Of a stretch of DNA of 64,000 nucleotides, positions 6,550-15,582 are shown piece after piece. The position numbers and the translations under genes were made by a program. Source of the stretch: Rhizobium sp. BG4 (lineage in GTDB: Bacteria; Pseudomonadota; Alphaproteobacteria; Rhizobiales; Rhizobiaceae); NCBI RefSeq assembly GCF_016864575.1, contig NZ_CP044125.1, positions 3,330,001-3,394,000 on the forward strand. Direction: 5' to 3'. Numbering within the stretch: position 1 is the first letter of the stretch; each line of letters starts with the position of its first letter. The notes under the pieces were generated by a model. The model searched no databases. It had not been told where the DNA came from and worked only from the letters and a program-made list of their open reading frames with translations.

Positions 6550-8093
6550 CGGCTGCGGCGGTGAAGGAAAGACTGCTCTTCGAGGGCGCCGACTGGGACT
6601 TCTCGACACTGCAGCGCATCCACGATGCCTGCGAGGAAATCGCCCTCAAGGAACTCGGCCTCGACGTCTATCCGAACCAGATCGAGGTGATCACCTCGGA
6701 GCAGATGCTGGATGCCTATTCCTCGACCGGCATGCCGCTCTTCTACCGCCACTGGTCCTTCGGCAAGCATTTTGCCCATCACGAAGCCTTCTACCGGCGC
6801 GGCATGCGCGATCTCGCCTATGAGATCGTCATCAATTCCTCGCCCTGTATTTCCTACCTGATGGAAGAAAATACGGCGACGATGCAGACGCTGGTCATCG
6901 CCCATGCCGCCTTCGGCCATAACCACTTCTTCAAGAACAACTACCTCTTCAAGCTCTGGACGGATGCCGAGGGCATTCTCGACTATCTCGATTTCGCCAA
7001 GGGCTATATCGCCCGCTGCGAAGAGCGCTACGGCGAGATCGCCGTCGAGCGGACGCTGGATGCCGCGCACGCGCTGATGTCGCATGGCGTCCACCGCCAT
7101 GCCGGCAAGGTGAAGCTCAATCTGCGCGAGGAGCAGAAGCGCGAAGAGGAGCGCCGGCGTCACGAAGAGCAGATGTTCAACGATCTCTGGCGCACTGTGC
7201 CGGCCGGCAAGGCGGCGAGTGCCGCCGATATCGACCTCGAGCGGCGGCGCGCCGCGCTCGGCCTGCCGCAGGACAATCTCCTCTATTTCCTCGAAAAATC
7301 GGCGCCGCGGCTGCAGCCCTGGCAGCGTGAGATCCTGCGCATCGTTCGCCATGTGGCGCAATATTTCCACCCGCAGCGCCAGACCAAGGTGATGAACGAG
7401 GGGACCGCCACCTATGTGCACTACCGGATCATGAACCGGCTGCATGACAAGGGGCAGCTCAGCGACGGCAATTATCTCGAGTTCCTGAAGTCGCACGCCA
7501 ATGTCGTCTTCCAGCCGACCTACGACGACCGCCGATTCTCGGGGTTCAATCCCTATGCGCTGGGTTTTGCGATGATGCAGGACATCGAGCGCATCGTCAC
7601 GCAGCCGACCGAGGAGGACCGCGCCTGGTTCCCCGACATTGCCGGGCGCGGCGACGTCATGGGTGTGCTGCGCGGCATCTGGGCCGATTACCGCGACGAA
7701 AGCTTCGTGGCGCAGTTCCTCAGCCCGCACCTGATCCGCCAGCTGCGGCTCTTCCACCTCTATGACGATCCGGAGCAGGAGGAGGGCATCCTCGTCTCGG
7801 CGATTCACGACGAACGCGGCTACCGCCGCATCCGCCGCCAACTCGCCAAGGAATATGATATCGGCTGGACCGACCCCGGCATCGAGATCGTCGACGTCGA
7901 CCTCGCCGGCGACCGGCGCCTGCTCGTCCAGCACCGCGTCACCAACGACTGGATGCTGCAGGAAAACGACACAAAACTCGTCCTCCAGCACCTCGCCGAC
8001 CTCTGGGGCTACGACGTGCTCTTACAGGAAATCGACGGCGACGACGCGATCGTTGCAGAGCATCACGCGAGCCCGCGGGGCAAGCTGTTCTAA
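6546..8093 (+). CDS. spoVR: SpoVR family protein
   Basis: A 515-residue protein with typical SpoVR features: LDVYPNQIEVITSEQMLD near residue 38, YRHWSFGKHF near 66, and conserved histidines in FHPQRQTKVMNEGTA. It starts by ATGA overlap with yeaH, so translation is coupled. SpoVR is named for a Bacillus spore cortex defect, but the family is widespread in non-sporulating proteobacteria, where its role is unknown. Its 3' end overlaps the convergent gene by 4 bp (CTAA serves both stops), leaving no room for a terminator between them. Confidence 0.93.
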   Translation: MTAAAVKERLLFEGADWDFSTLQRIHDACEEIALKELGLDVYPNQIEVITSEQMLDAYSSTGMPLFYRHWSFGKHFAHHEAFYRRGMRDLAYEIVINSSPCISYLMEENTATMQTLVIAHAAFGHNHFFKNNYLFKLWTDAEGILDYLDFAKGYIARCEERYGEIAVERTLDAAHALMSHGVHRHAGKVKLNLREEQKREEERRRHEEQMFNDLWRTVPAGKAASAADIDLERRRAALGLPQDNLLYFLEKSAPRLQPWQREILRIVRHVAQYFHPQRQTKVMNEGTATYVHYRIMNRLHDKGQLSDGNYLEFLKSHANVVFQPTYDDRRFSGFNPYALGFAMMQDIERIVTQPTEEDRAWFPDIAGRGDVMGVLRGIWADYRDESFVAQFLSPHLIRQLRLFHLYDDPEQEEGILVSAIHDERGYRRIRRQLAKEYDIGWTDPGIEIVDVDLAGDRRLLVQHRVTNDWMLQENDTKLVLQHLADLWGYDVLLQEIDGDDAIVAEHHASPRGKLF

Positions 8094-9999
8094 CGCTCAG
8101 GACGCCTTTCGATGGCACCCTGCGCTGCGACCTGACGAAGGTGATCGTCGACCCTTCTGGTGATCTCTTTCTTCGCCTCGTTCCTGTTGCTGAGATCGAC
8201 GGCGTAGCTCTCCCGCAGCAGGTACCAGAAGCGGTGAAGCTCCTCACGGGACAGGGCACTGCGGCCCGGCTGGAATTGCCGGTCGAAGTCACCTGCCGTA
8301 GCGCAGACAAAGCAGGCGCCCATATAGTCGGCACGGCCGAAAACATAGACGGGCTTCTCGTGCAGCAGCGCTTCGGCACCGACACCGGAATTGACGACGC
8401 AGACCGCGGCCGCACGGGCGATGATCGCGTGGATGCTGCCTGACGCGCAGTGATGCGCCCCGAGCCCTGCGCCTCTGCCAGATAACGCCCGACCGCTGCC
8501 GATCCGCAGAGCGGATGGCGCTTGACGACGACGGCGTAGCCGCGCCTGGCGCAGGCGGCGATGACCTCATCGAGCATCTCCATCGGCGTGAAATGCGCCA
8601 ATTCCTGAACGGAGTCGCCCACCATCTGCAGCGCCACGAAGACGAACCGCTCGGGCAGGGGCGTTTGCGTATCGAGCGGATCCTGGCGGTATTTCGAGAT
8701 GTTGTTGGCGATGATGCGCTGCTGATCCTTGCGGAAGTAGGCTTCTGCGACAGGCGCATCCACGTCTGCGAGCGGGAGGTCCGCAGCCTGCTGCTTGGAG
8801 AAATCCGACCAGCCGGAATAGCCGCCGGTATCGAAGCTGAAGCGCGACGGGCGATCGGTTTCCTTGAAATGCAAGCCGTTCTTGCCGGCCGACACCGTAT
8901 GATAGGCGAAGAAGGGAAGGCGCAAGTCCTCCGTTCCGTGCAGCTTGACCTGGCCGCGGACCTGGTAGGACATGCCGAGCGCATCAAGATGTGCGGCGAT
9001 GGTCTGCAGCACGAAGCGGATATCGGCACGGAAGCCCGGATAATCGATCTTGTTGGCGCGCAACGCTGCCGAGGGGATGACCAGCACGGCATCGGCATCA
9101 TCAGGTGAAGCCGCGAGCATACCGGCGCGCGCCAGGATATCCTGGTGTGCCTTGCCGATCAGGGGCGACATCGCTTCGATCTCACGGAGCCGGATGCGAC
9201 GCTCCAGGCGGCTGGCGGCCGTATCCATTCCCCGGCGGCGGAGCGCTGCGATGACCTGCTTGGCGCCTTCGAGATCGAGGAGCCACATCGAGGCATCGAC
9301 AGCATGCTGGGCGTAGCGCGAGAGCGCCCCATCACTCTTCTGGATCGCTGCGCGATCCCGCGCGATCCTCTCGATCGCGGTGCGCAGAAGGTCCGTTCGC
9401 CCGGCGCTATCGGCCGCGGCGGCGACGGAAGAGGCGTATTGAAACATCGGGCGACCGGCATCGTCGGCAAGCCGCCTGATGCCATCCTCGGCAAACTGCT
9501 CGTGATGGCGCCCCTCCAGCAGAAATGCCCGCTTCAGTTCGGCCGCCTGCACGCGTGCCGGAAAGCTCTTCGGGATGATATCCAGCTTATCGAGGGCCTC
9601 AGCCGATTTTCCATCGGCCCAGAGAAGTGCCGCGTCGAGAACCGGAGCGAGATCAGGATCGAAGTGACGCGCAGCCTGAAGCGCGCGGGCATAGTTCGCA
9701 TCGATATGAACGAGGATTTCCTGGAAGAAAAGCCGCATCGCATCGGCGCCCGGCCGGTCGTGCTTCGCAAACGCCGTGAGGATCATCGCCGCCTTGCGGT
9801 AATCCCTCTGCAGGCAGGCAACATAGAGCCGGCCATCGCAAATCCGCTGACGCTGCGCCCGCATCGGCAGGATGCGTGTGAGACAGGCGAGGACCGCCAG
9901 CAGCGCGCCGACCGCGCCGAGATGCTTCTTGCCTTCGATCAGGTCCTGGACGAATTCCGACACGCGGTCGGTGAGATAGTTCATGGCGCCGTCGTTCAT
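8090..9999 (-). pseudogene. Capsule polysaccharide / beta-Kdo-transferase-like gene with a frameshift
   Basis: Reading leftwards from 9999, the frame encodes an N-terminal membrane-proximal segment (VGALLAVLACLTRILPM), a helical repeat region, and a glycosyltransferase-like domain with FVFVALQMVGDS and VVKRHPLCGS. This resembles the KpsS/LipB-type capsule synthesis family. Near 8447-8451 the frame breaks. The expected continuation (SIHAIIARAAAVCVVNSGVG, then KPVYVFGRADY) is present in another frame down to the stop at 8090-8092. One missing base explains it. Total length would be ~636 residues. It may be a true pseudogene, phase-variable, or a sequencing error. The exact start (9999 or 9984) is uncertain, as neither has a good ribosome binding site. 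Confidence 0.75.
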
Positions 10000-10303
10000 C
10001 CGCGGAAGGGGTAGCCGCAGCGAGCGGCGGCAAGCCGTTTTGACCTAGCGCGTTGTTCGGCTTCCTGCAACCTCAGCGTTCCCAGGCGGCTTCTAGATTG
10101 AATTTGCGGCTGCAAATGATGCATCAGGCGTCTTCACATTCTCGTGAACACGACGCGGATTTTGGTCGGCCGGCTCGGGTGGCGAGCGCCAATATAACAA
10201 CCCGCATTCCCGGTTAAGGGTCTGTTAGGCTTAACGGCGCTAGCTAGGAATCAATCGCGGAAATAGCGCGCCGGCTTTTCCTCCGTGATCCCTGCATTGC
10301 CCC
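10000..10303. other. Divergent intergenic region with a CtrA-like site
   Basis: This 304-bp gap separates the Kdo-transferase-like gene from the penicillin-binding protein gene. No gene is seen. TTAA-N7-TTAG at 10214-10228 is one base from the CtrA consensus TTAA-N7-TTAA, and another TTAA follows at 10231. It lies ~75 bp before the PBP start, a sensible place for cell-cycle control, but the match is imperfect. Confidence 0.3.
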
Positions 10304-12028
10304 ATGTCGATTATTCATGCCGTAACCTCCCGGAGTGGCCGGGTTGTCAGACTGACCTTCGGTTCCGGATCGCGCGAGAAGCGTTTGCGATCCAGTGGCC
10401 GCCGAGACAAGCAGACGCGATCGCGTATCTTTACGCTCGCGGGCGCTCTTCTCATGGTCTTTTCTACGATGACCGGAAAGCTCGTCTATTATGCGATGCT
10501 GACAGACGATGAGACGTCGAGCATCCCGCCGAACGCTATTGTCGCGTCGCGGCCGGATATCGTCGATCGCAATGGGCAGGTGCTCGCCACCGATGTCCGC
10601 ACCGTCTCGATGTTTGCCGAGCCGATCCGCGTCGTCGATGCCGACGAGGCGGTGGAGAAGCTGACGCAGCTGTTTCCCGATCTCGATCGCAAGTCGCTCT
10701 ACCAGAAGCTTTCCGACCGCAAGTCGCACTTCACCTGGCTGCGCCGCCAGCTGACGCCGAAGCAGCAGAGCGAGGTTCTGGCGCTCGGCCTGCCGGCGAT
10801 CGGCTTCCGGCCGGAGGTCAAGCGCTTCTATCCGGCGGGCCGCACGGCAGCGCATATTCTCGGCTATGTCGATATCGACAATCATGGCGTGGCCGGCATG
10901 GAGAAATATCTCGATAGCCAGGGGCTATCCGACCTCGCCTCGACCGGGCTTGCCAGCGACAACAGCCTGGAGCCGGTGAAGCTCTCGATCGATATCCGCG
11001 CCCAGAACATCGTCCACGATGTCGTGACGGACGCGCTGACCACCTATCAAAGCAAGTCGGCGGGCGCCGTCATTCTCGATATCCATACGGGCGAGGTGAT
11101 CGCCATGGCCTCGGCGCCGGATTTCGATCCGAACGACCCGAAGGCGACGGGCGGGGAGGGTTGGCTGAACCGCATGAGCAACGGCACCGACGAGATGGGC
11201 TCGGTGTTCAAGACCTTCTCGATCGCCATGGCGATCGACACCGGGACTGTGAAGCTCAGCGACAGTTTCGATGCCAGCGCGCCGCTGCATTATGGCGGCT
11301 TCACCATTCATGACGACCGCGACGTGCCGCGGCGCGTGCTGTCGATCCCTGAGATCTTCCGCTACTCGTCCAACATCGGCACCGCCCGGATGATGGACAA
11401 GGTCGGCATGGATATCCAGAAGGACTATCTGACCCGCTTCGGCCTGTTGTCACGCATGCAGACCGAACTGCCCGAGGTGAAGGCGCCGAGCCAGCCGAAG
11501 GTGTGGAAGAAGATCAACTCGATCACCATCGCCTTCGGCCATGGCGTGGCGACGACGCCGATGCAGACGGCGGTCGCGGGTGCGGCGCTGATCGACGACG
11601 GCAAACTGATCGAGCCGACCTTCTTTCCGCGCACGCAGGAGGAGGCGGAAAAGACCGAATCCCAGGTGGTCAAGAAAAGCACCAGCGACACGATCCGCTA
11701 TCTCTTCCGCTTGAACGGCGAGCAGGGCACCGGCCGCGCCGCCGATGTTCCGGGCTTCCATGTGGGCGGCAAGACGGGGACGGCCAACAAGGTCATCAAC
11801 GGCGTCTATTCGCACAAGCTGAGCTTCAACTCGTTCCTCGCCGCCTTCCCGATGACCAACCCGAAATATGTCGTGCTGTCCTTCATCGACCAGCCGCTGA
11901 CCGGCGTGCACAACCTGAACCTGGCGGCAGAAACCGCCGCCCCGATGGTGCACGACATCATCGCGCGCACAGCGCCGCTGCTCGGTGTCGAACCGGATTT
12001 CGGGCAAAACCTGCTGGCGGGCTATTGA
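10304..12028 (+). CDS. Class B penicillin-binding protein (FtsI/PBP3-like), orphan paralogue
   Basis: A 574-residue peptidoglycan D,D-transpeptidase. A basic N-terminus is followed by one membrane anchor (FTLAGALLMVFSTMTGKLVYYAML, ~45-68), a PBP dimerisation domain (~75-230) and the transpeptidase domain. The three catalytic motifs are S300-V-F-K, S355-S-N and K490-T-G. The family usually has STFK, so the SVFK variant is slightly unusual. It lies outside any division-and-cell-wall cluster, so it is likely the second PBP3 (PBP3b-type) known from Rhizobiaceae rather than the main FtsI. The ATG at 10304 lacks a clear ribosome binding site, so the start is uncertain. Confidence 0.88.
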   Translation: MSIIHAVTSRSGRVVRLTFGSGSREKRLRSSGRRDKQTRSRIFTLAGALLMVFSTMTGKLVYYAMLTDDETSSIPPNAIVASRPDIVDRNGQVLATDVRTVSMFAEPIRVVDADEAVEKLTQLFPDLDRKSLYQKLSDRKSHFTWLRRQLTPKQQSEVLALGLPAIGFRPEVKRFYPAGRTAAHILGYVDIDNHGVAGMEKYLDSQGLSDLASTGLASDNSLEPVKLSIDIRAQNIVHDVVTDALTTYQSKSAGAVILDIHTGEVIAMASAPDFDPNDPKATGGEGWLNRMSNGTDEMGSVFKTFSIAMAIDTGTVKLSDSFDASAPLHYGGFTIHDDRDVPRRVLSIPEIFRYSSNIGTARMMDKVGMDIQKDYLTRFGLLSRMQTELPEVKAPSQPKVWKKINSITIAFGHGVATTPMQTAVAGAALIDDGKLIEPTFFPRTQEEAEKTESQVVKKSTSDTIRYLFRLNGEQGTGRAADVPGFHVGGKTGTANKVINGVYSHKLSFNSFLAAFPMTNPKYVVLSFIDQPLTGVHNLNLAAETAAPMVHDIIARTAPLLGVEPDFGQNLLAGY

Positions 12029-12194
12029 GGGCTTTTGGAACGGCCACGTGATCTCGTGGCAGCAGCGTGACGTCAATCGGCCGCCCGACCCCATTCTTAA
12101 GTTAATGGCAGTCGCGTTCTGTCCGTGCCTTTATATCATTCAGGCCTGGACGCAAGGCAGCAGATCGATCCCGCCCAAGAAAGAGGCGGCGTCC

Positions 12195-12464
12195 TCAATG
12201 GACTGAGACGTCATCGTCCTCGACGAAGGAGGCGATGCCATCGCGGGCAATCGTCGCCAGAAATTCATCGAAGGCTTCCCTGTCGGTCGCAAACGGCTCG
12301 TCCCAGCGAATGAGATCCTCATTCTGCGTGACGACCTCCATCGTCCAGTCTTCCTGGCTGCCGGCCTTGCGGAAGATATCGACCAGCACGGTAATATCGT
12401 CCTCGGTGAATTCGCCGGAGAGTTCGGAATGTTCGAGCTTGGGGGATTTGGGTGGTTTGGTCAT
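12195..12464 (-). CDS. Conserved hypothetical acidic protein
   Basis: An 89-residue, strongly acidic protein (GEFTEDDITVLVDIFRKAGSQEDWTMEVVTQNEDLIRWDEPFATDREAFDEF, cited in part). It has no membrane segment. I do not recognise a named family. The ATG at 12464 is preferred because the sequence upstream of it in the same frame is basic and atypical; the ribosome binding site is poor. It converges on the PBP gene with ~165 bp between. Confidence 0.6.
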   Translation of the reverse strand: MTKPPKSPKLEHSELSGEFTEDDITVLVDIFRKAGSQEDWTMEVVTQNEDLIRWDEPFATDREAFDEFLATIARDGIASFVEDDDVSVH

Positions 12465-12667
12465 GGGGGACTTGTAGGGGATATTGAGATGGGAGAATAG
12501 TCTCGATAGTCGGCGCGGCGCTTTTGTCCATACTAAAGGCAGTCCGCTGGCGACGCCGGCCGGATTTTCACGCATGGGTCCATAATATAGTTACCGGGCC
12601 GACAGGAAGCCTCGCGGAACACCGCTGGCCAACGCGGTAGGTTCCATTTCAAATTAATAGTATCAGC

Positions 12668-13135
12668 TTAGAGCGCCCTCAAAATTCGTAGCGGCGAGGC
12701 AGTAACTATCTCGGCATCGCCGTTCCCAATGCCTTGCCAATATTGCATCGCTTTCAGCCTTGTCGGATCTAAGAAGGGCACGCCTTGTTCGGGCCAGTCG
12801 AGATGCCTGAGCCTGCCTTCGTGCTGTGGCAGGGCTCGGTCGGCGATTTCGACTTCATGCAACACATTCAAGAGGTTGCCGTCGTTGGCCTGTTGATATC
12901 GATCCGCTTCGACCTTGGTGCGAAAAGCAAAACTAGATGACAACCTAGAGGGCTTGTCTGGAAACATGTGTGTTCTCACGCCCTCGAATAAAAGTTCACG
13001 CGCTATAATCCAACCGTTGTTGTTGACCGTGTTATAGCGCTTCAGGATGCGTCCCCAGTTTCCTGGTTCTATAATGCTTCCTGGGCCGAGCTTCGTCGGC
13101 GCGAAATGGAATAGGGTCTCCGACATTGTAATCAT
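12668..13135 (-). CDS. DUF2441-like protein (possible ADP-ribosyltransferase fold)
   Basis: A 155-residue protein starting MITMSETLFHFAPTKLGPGS. The layout matches DUF2441-type proteins: FHxxP near the start, EPGNWGR, a helix with ARELLFEGVR, FPDKPSRLSSSFAF, LHEVEI, then a C-terminal YWQG and ASPLRIL. That family is thought to share the ADP-ribosyltransferase fold; the His of FHF, the SSS strand and the Glu of HEVE sit in the expected order for an H-Y-E-like site. AGGG precedes the ATG. It starts 2 bp after the small membrane protein gene ends, so the two are almost certainly co-transcribed. Base composition is lower in GC than the flanks. Confidence 0.6.
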   Translation of the reverse strand: MITMSETLFHFAPTKLGPGSIIEPGNWGRILKRYNTVNNNGWIIARELLFEGVRTHMFPDKPSRLSSSFAFRTKVEADRYQQANDGNLLNVLHEVEIADRALPQHEGRLRHLDWPEQGVPFLDPTRLKAMQYWQGIGNGDAEIVTASPLRILRAL

Positions 13136-13137
13136 GT

Positions 13138-13377
13138 CTACCCTCGAAAATGCTTACTGATCTCGGTCATTGTACCGAGTGCAAGGGCAATGAAGAGGCC
13201 ATGCACGGCATGGTCTATGATTTCGCCTGAGGTCGTAGCGCCTCCGCCGTATCGGCGCAATGTCTCCTCGTAAGGTCCGAGGATTTCCGCGGCGATTCCG
13301 ACGCCGGTGAGGATTCGCATGGCGCTGCCGACAAGCACGATCCAGGCGACGATCGTGGTGATTCTGGTGAAGATCAT
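13138..13377 (-). CDS. Small membrane protein paired with the DUF2441-like gene
   Basis: A 79-residue protein with an N-terminal hydrophobic segment (TTIVAWIVLVGSAMRIL, ~7-23), a polar loop with YEETLRRYGGG, and a second hydrophobic stretch (AVHGLFIALALGTMTEI, ~57-73). Two membrane passes are likely. The start at 13377 is preferred to 13425 because a GGGGGGC stretch lies just upstream and the hydrophobic segment begins there. It is the first gene of a two-gene unit with the DUF2441-like gene. An immunity or anchor role is imaginable but not supported by homology I can see. Confidence 0.55.
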   Translation of the reverse strand: MIFTRITTIVAWIVLVGSAMRILTGVGIAAEILGPYEETLRRYGGGATTSGEIIDHAVHGLFIALALGTMTEISKHFRG

Positions 13378-13876
13378 TGTGCCCCCCAGCACTCGACGCG
13401 GAATGCCTTCCGCGACCGTGGACAAGTTGCATCAAAAGCAACTCGTTCGTTGATGTACCCCGTAAAGTGTAGCAAGGTAGCATTACCGCAGCGGGGAGGA
13501 GCGTTCAGTTCCTCCCCGTGGCGGGTACAGCTCCAGTCGCTAAGGGACGATTTCATTGTGTTTTCCAGGCACAGTCGTTTCCTTGGCGACGGACGTACTA
13601 TGCCTGAGATTTCAGCGGATACGGCGTTCATCTGCCTGTCATCCACAAGGAATTTTGTTCCTTATTCGTTCAGGTTTGGGGTGCTCTTACCTCGTCATCG
13701 CAATCCCAGCTGCGGCGTCTCGCGCATCTGTCCTAGATAGCAGTGCTTAGTCGGCTCGGTATTGAGTCGGCCGACATTGTCAGCTTTGAGTCGACAGCGT
13801 GTCGATATCATACTTGTCGGTCTAGCTCTGGAGTTCTCACGAAAATATATAGAAAAACAGTATATTACGAATTTTT
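13378..13876. other. AT-richer gene-free region next to the tRNA, with one hairpin
   Basis: About 500 bp without a convincing gene; the short frames here lack ribosome binding sites and protein-like composition. A 9-bp perfect inverted repeat lies at 13492-13518 (arms CGGGGAGGA and TCCTCCCCG, loop 9), without a following T-run. It could be a structured leader of the small membrane protein gene or a short RNA. Lower GC than the flanks and proximity to a tRNA 3' end suggest an old insertion, but I saw no integrase or attachment repeat. Confidence 0.35.
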
Positions 13877-13952
13877 TGGTGGGCCCGGAGGGACTCGAAC
13901 CCCCAACCAAGCGGTTATGAGCCGCCGGCTCTAACCATTGAGCTACAGGCCC
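13877..13952 (-). tRNA. ileX: tRNA-Ile2 (CAT anticodon, lysidine type)
   Basis: A full 76-base cloverleaf including an encoded CCA (13879-13877). Acceptor arms GGGCCTG and CGGGCCC pair, the T-arm contains GGTTCGAGTCC, and the anticodon loop is CTCATAA flanked by GGCGG/CCGCT. The CAT anticodon would suggest Met. The arm pattern GGCGGCTCATAACCGCTTGGT is that of the minor isoleucine tRNA, whose C34 is changed to lysidine to read AUA. It is probably often labelled tRNA-Met. Confidence 0.85.
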
Positions 13953-14105
13953 TGGCGCAGGCGCCTGCGCTGGCTTCGGGGCAATGGCTCCCCGCAGCGG
14001 TTTCGCTCTAGCGTAATTCGGATGCAGCGACAAGACGTTGCCGCAATAGCTTCACAATCAATGGCCAAAGAAGAGAAAGGGGTAGCGACAACCAAGGAGT
14101 GAAAC

Positions 14106-14852
14106 ATGGCGCTGCAGAATACCAGGAAACTCGCGCTCGGTCTTTTGATAACGGCAGCGGCCGTGCTGCCGGTGACGGCGGCGGCGATTGCCGATGATTC
14201 CAAGCCGCGCGAGGCCGTGATCATGGTTTCGGGGGACGGGCAGTCTTCGGTGGCGCCCGACATGGCGATCGTCAATCTCTCCGTCGTCAAGCAGGCGAAG
14301 ACGGCGCGCGAGGCACTCGACGAGAACAACAAGGCGATGACCGAGGTTCTGGCGGCGCTGAAGAAGGGCGGGATTGCCGAGAAGGACCTGCAGACCGCCG
14401 GTTTCTCCGTGCAGCCGCAATATAACTATCCGCAGAGCACCGACGGCCAGCCGAAGCAGCCGGAGCTGATCGGCTACCAGGTGTCGAATGGAATCACCGT
14501 GCGCGTGCGCGATCTTTCCAAGCTCGGCGGCATCATCGACCAGTCGGTGACATTGGGGATCAACCAGGGTGGCGACATCAGCTTCACCAACGACAAGCCG
14601 GAAGGCGTCATCGACGAGGCGCGCAAGGATGCGGTCGCCTCGGCGCTGAAGAAGGCGAAGACGCTGACGGAAGCGGCGGGCGTCAAGCTCGGCCGGATCC
14701 TCGAAATCAGCGAAAACAGCGCCCGCCCGATGCCGCAGCCGGTCTATCGCGCCGCGATGATGAAGGAGGCCGCCGATGCCTCGGTGCCGGTTCAGGGCGG
14801 CGAGAACACCTATAATGTTACGGTCAATGTCACCTTCGCGCTCGAGCAGTAA
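14106..14852 (+). CDS. Periplasmic SIMPL-domain (DUF541) protein
   Basis: A 248-residue protein. An N-terminal signal peptide (LALGLLITAAAVLPVTAAAIA, cleavage near residue 30) is followed by a SIMPL/DUF541 domain: VSGDGQSSVAPDMAIVNLSV near 41-60, then TAGFSVQPQYNYP and the closing strand YNVTVNVTFAL. Members are periplasmic or outer-membrane-associated proteins linked to oxidative stress or envelope integrity, with no known enzymatic activity. AAGGAG lies 6 bp before the ATG. The gene stands alone between the tRNA and an intergenic hairpin. Confidence 0.88.
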   Translation: MALQNTRKLALGLLITAAAVLPVTAAAIADDSKPREAVIMVSGDGQSSVAPDMAIVNLSVVKQAKTAREALDENNKAMTEVLAALKKGGIAEKDLQTAGFSVQPQYNYPQSTDGQPKQPELIGYQVSNGITVRVRDLSKLGGIIDQSVTLGINQGGDISFTNDKPEGVIDEARKDAVASALKKAKTLTEAAGVKLGRILEISENSARPMPQPVYRAAMMKEAADASVPVQGGENTYNVTVNVTFALEQ

Positions 14853-14884
14853 GCGCTGACATCGGCTTCCGGTGGTAAAAATAG

Positions 14885-14913
14885 CCGTTGGTATCGTTAA
14901 GCGATATCAACGG
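14885..14913. repeat. Inverted repeat after the SIMPL gene
   Basis: Arms CCGTTGGTATCG and CGATATCAACGG pair over 12 bp with one G-T wobble and a 5-base centre. It may end SIMPL transcription, but no T-run follows directly, so a factor-dependent end or an RNA-stabilising hairpin is equally possible. Confidence 0.4.
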
Positions 14914-15096
14914 CTTAACTGTTTCTGGCGGCGGCTTTTTCCAAGGCGTGGGCATAAAAGGCTTTATCACGCGAGTGTTACACTATAAAATCGATCGTGT
15001 TATTCGGCCGCGCGAGGGAACCCGAGTTCTGTTTTCCGCATTAATTCCCGGCCGATGAGGAGGAAATGGCTTCATCCCTGCCAAGAGGAGACAGAC

Positions 15097-15480
15097 ATGA
15101 CGAATGCCTTGCCGCCACTTCACAACGGACACGCCCCGTTCACCCTTCAGGAACTCTTCCGTGAGGCTCTTTATGCCTTCGAAGAATGGGATACGGAACT
15201 CACAGAACCGATCGTGACCTTCGAAGGGAAGGTCCTGCCGATCAGCATGGTGTTCGAAGCCATGCGCGAATGCGACGACATCGTGCCGATGAATATCGTG
15301 GGTGCCGTCACCGAGCGGCTGACCAAGCCCTGGGAAGGCGAGGGTCCTCTCGACCAGATGACTTTCTCGACAGCGGCGCGCGTCATGCGCGTTCTGGTTC
15401 GCAAACGGCTTCTCGCCAACGGCGGGACCGATGTCGTGGCCGTTACCGGCCGCGCTGCACCGCGCGAATCGCGCGAGTAG
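15097..15480 (+). CDS. Conserved rhizobial hypothetical protein
   Basis: A 127-residue, mostly helical acidic protein (FTLQELFREALYAFEEWD, then VLPISMVFEAMRECDD). No signal peptide, membrane segment or known catalytic motif is visible. The ATG at 15097 is chosen over 15055 because AGAGGAG lies 5-11 bp before it. A weak stress-promoter-like GGAAC-N19-TT occurs at 15017-15042, lacking the usual G before TT. I do not recognise a family. Confidence 0.65.
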   Translation: MTNALPPLHNGHAPFTLQELFREALYAFEEWDTELTEPIVTFEGKVLPISMVFEAMRECDDIVPMNIVGAVTERLTKPWEGEGPLDQMTFSTAARVMRVLVRKRLLANGGTDVVAVTGRAAPRESRE

Positions 15481-15582
15481 CACCCAAATTGCAGGATCGC
15501 CGTCAGCTGGCGATCCCGCCTCGCTTCCTGCGGGAACCGCTCAGGCTTCCAGCCGTTGATGACGATAGGAAGGATGGGCATC

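Noticed and set aside
13374..13646. Possible 90-residue protein upstream of the small membrane protein
   Set aside because: No ribosome binding site, mixed composition, and it overlaps the start region of the better-supported membrane protein gene.
13877..13952. tRNA-Met assignment based on the CAT anticodon
   Set aside because: The anticodon-stem and T-arm pattern fits tRNA-Ile2 better.
12580..13960. Integrated island with attachment sites at the tRNA
   Set aside because: AT-richer composition and tRNA proximity are suggestive, but I found no integrase gene and no repeat of the tRNA 3' end.
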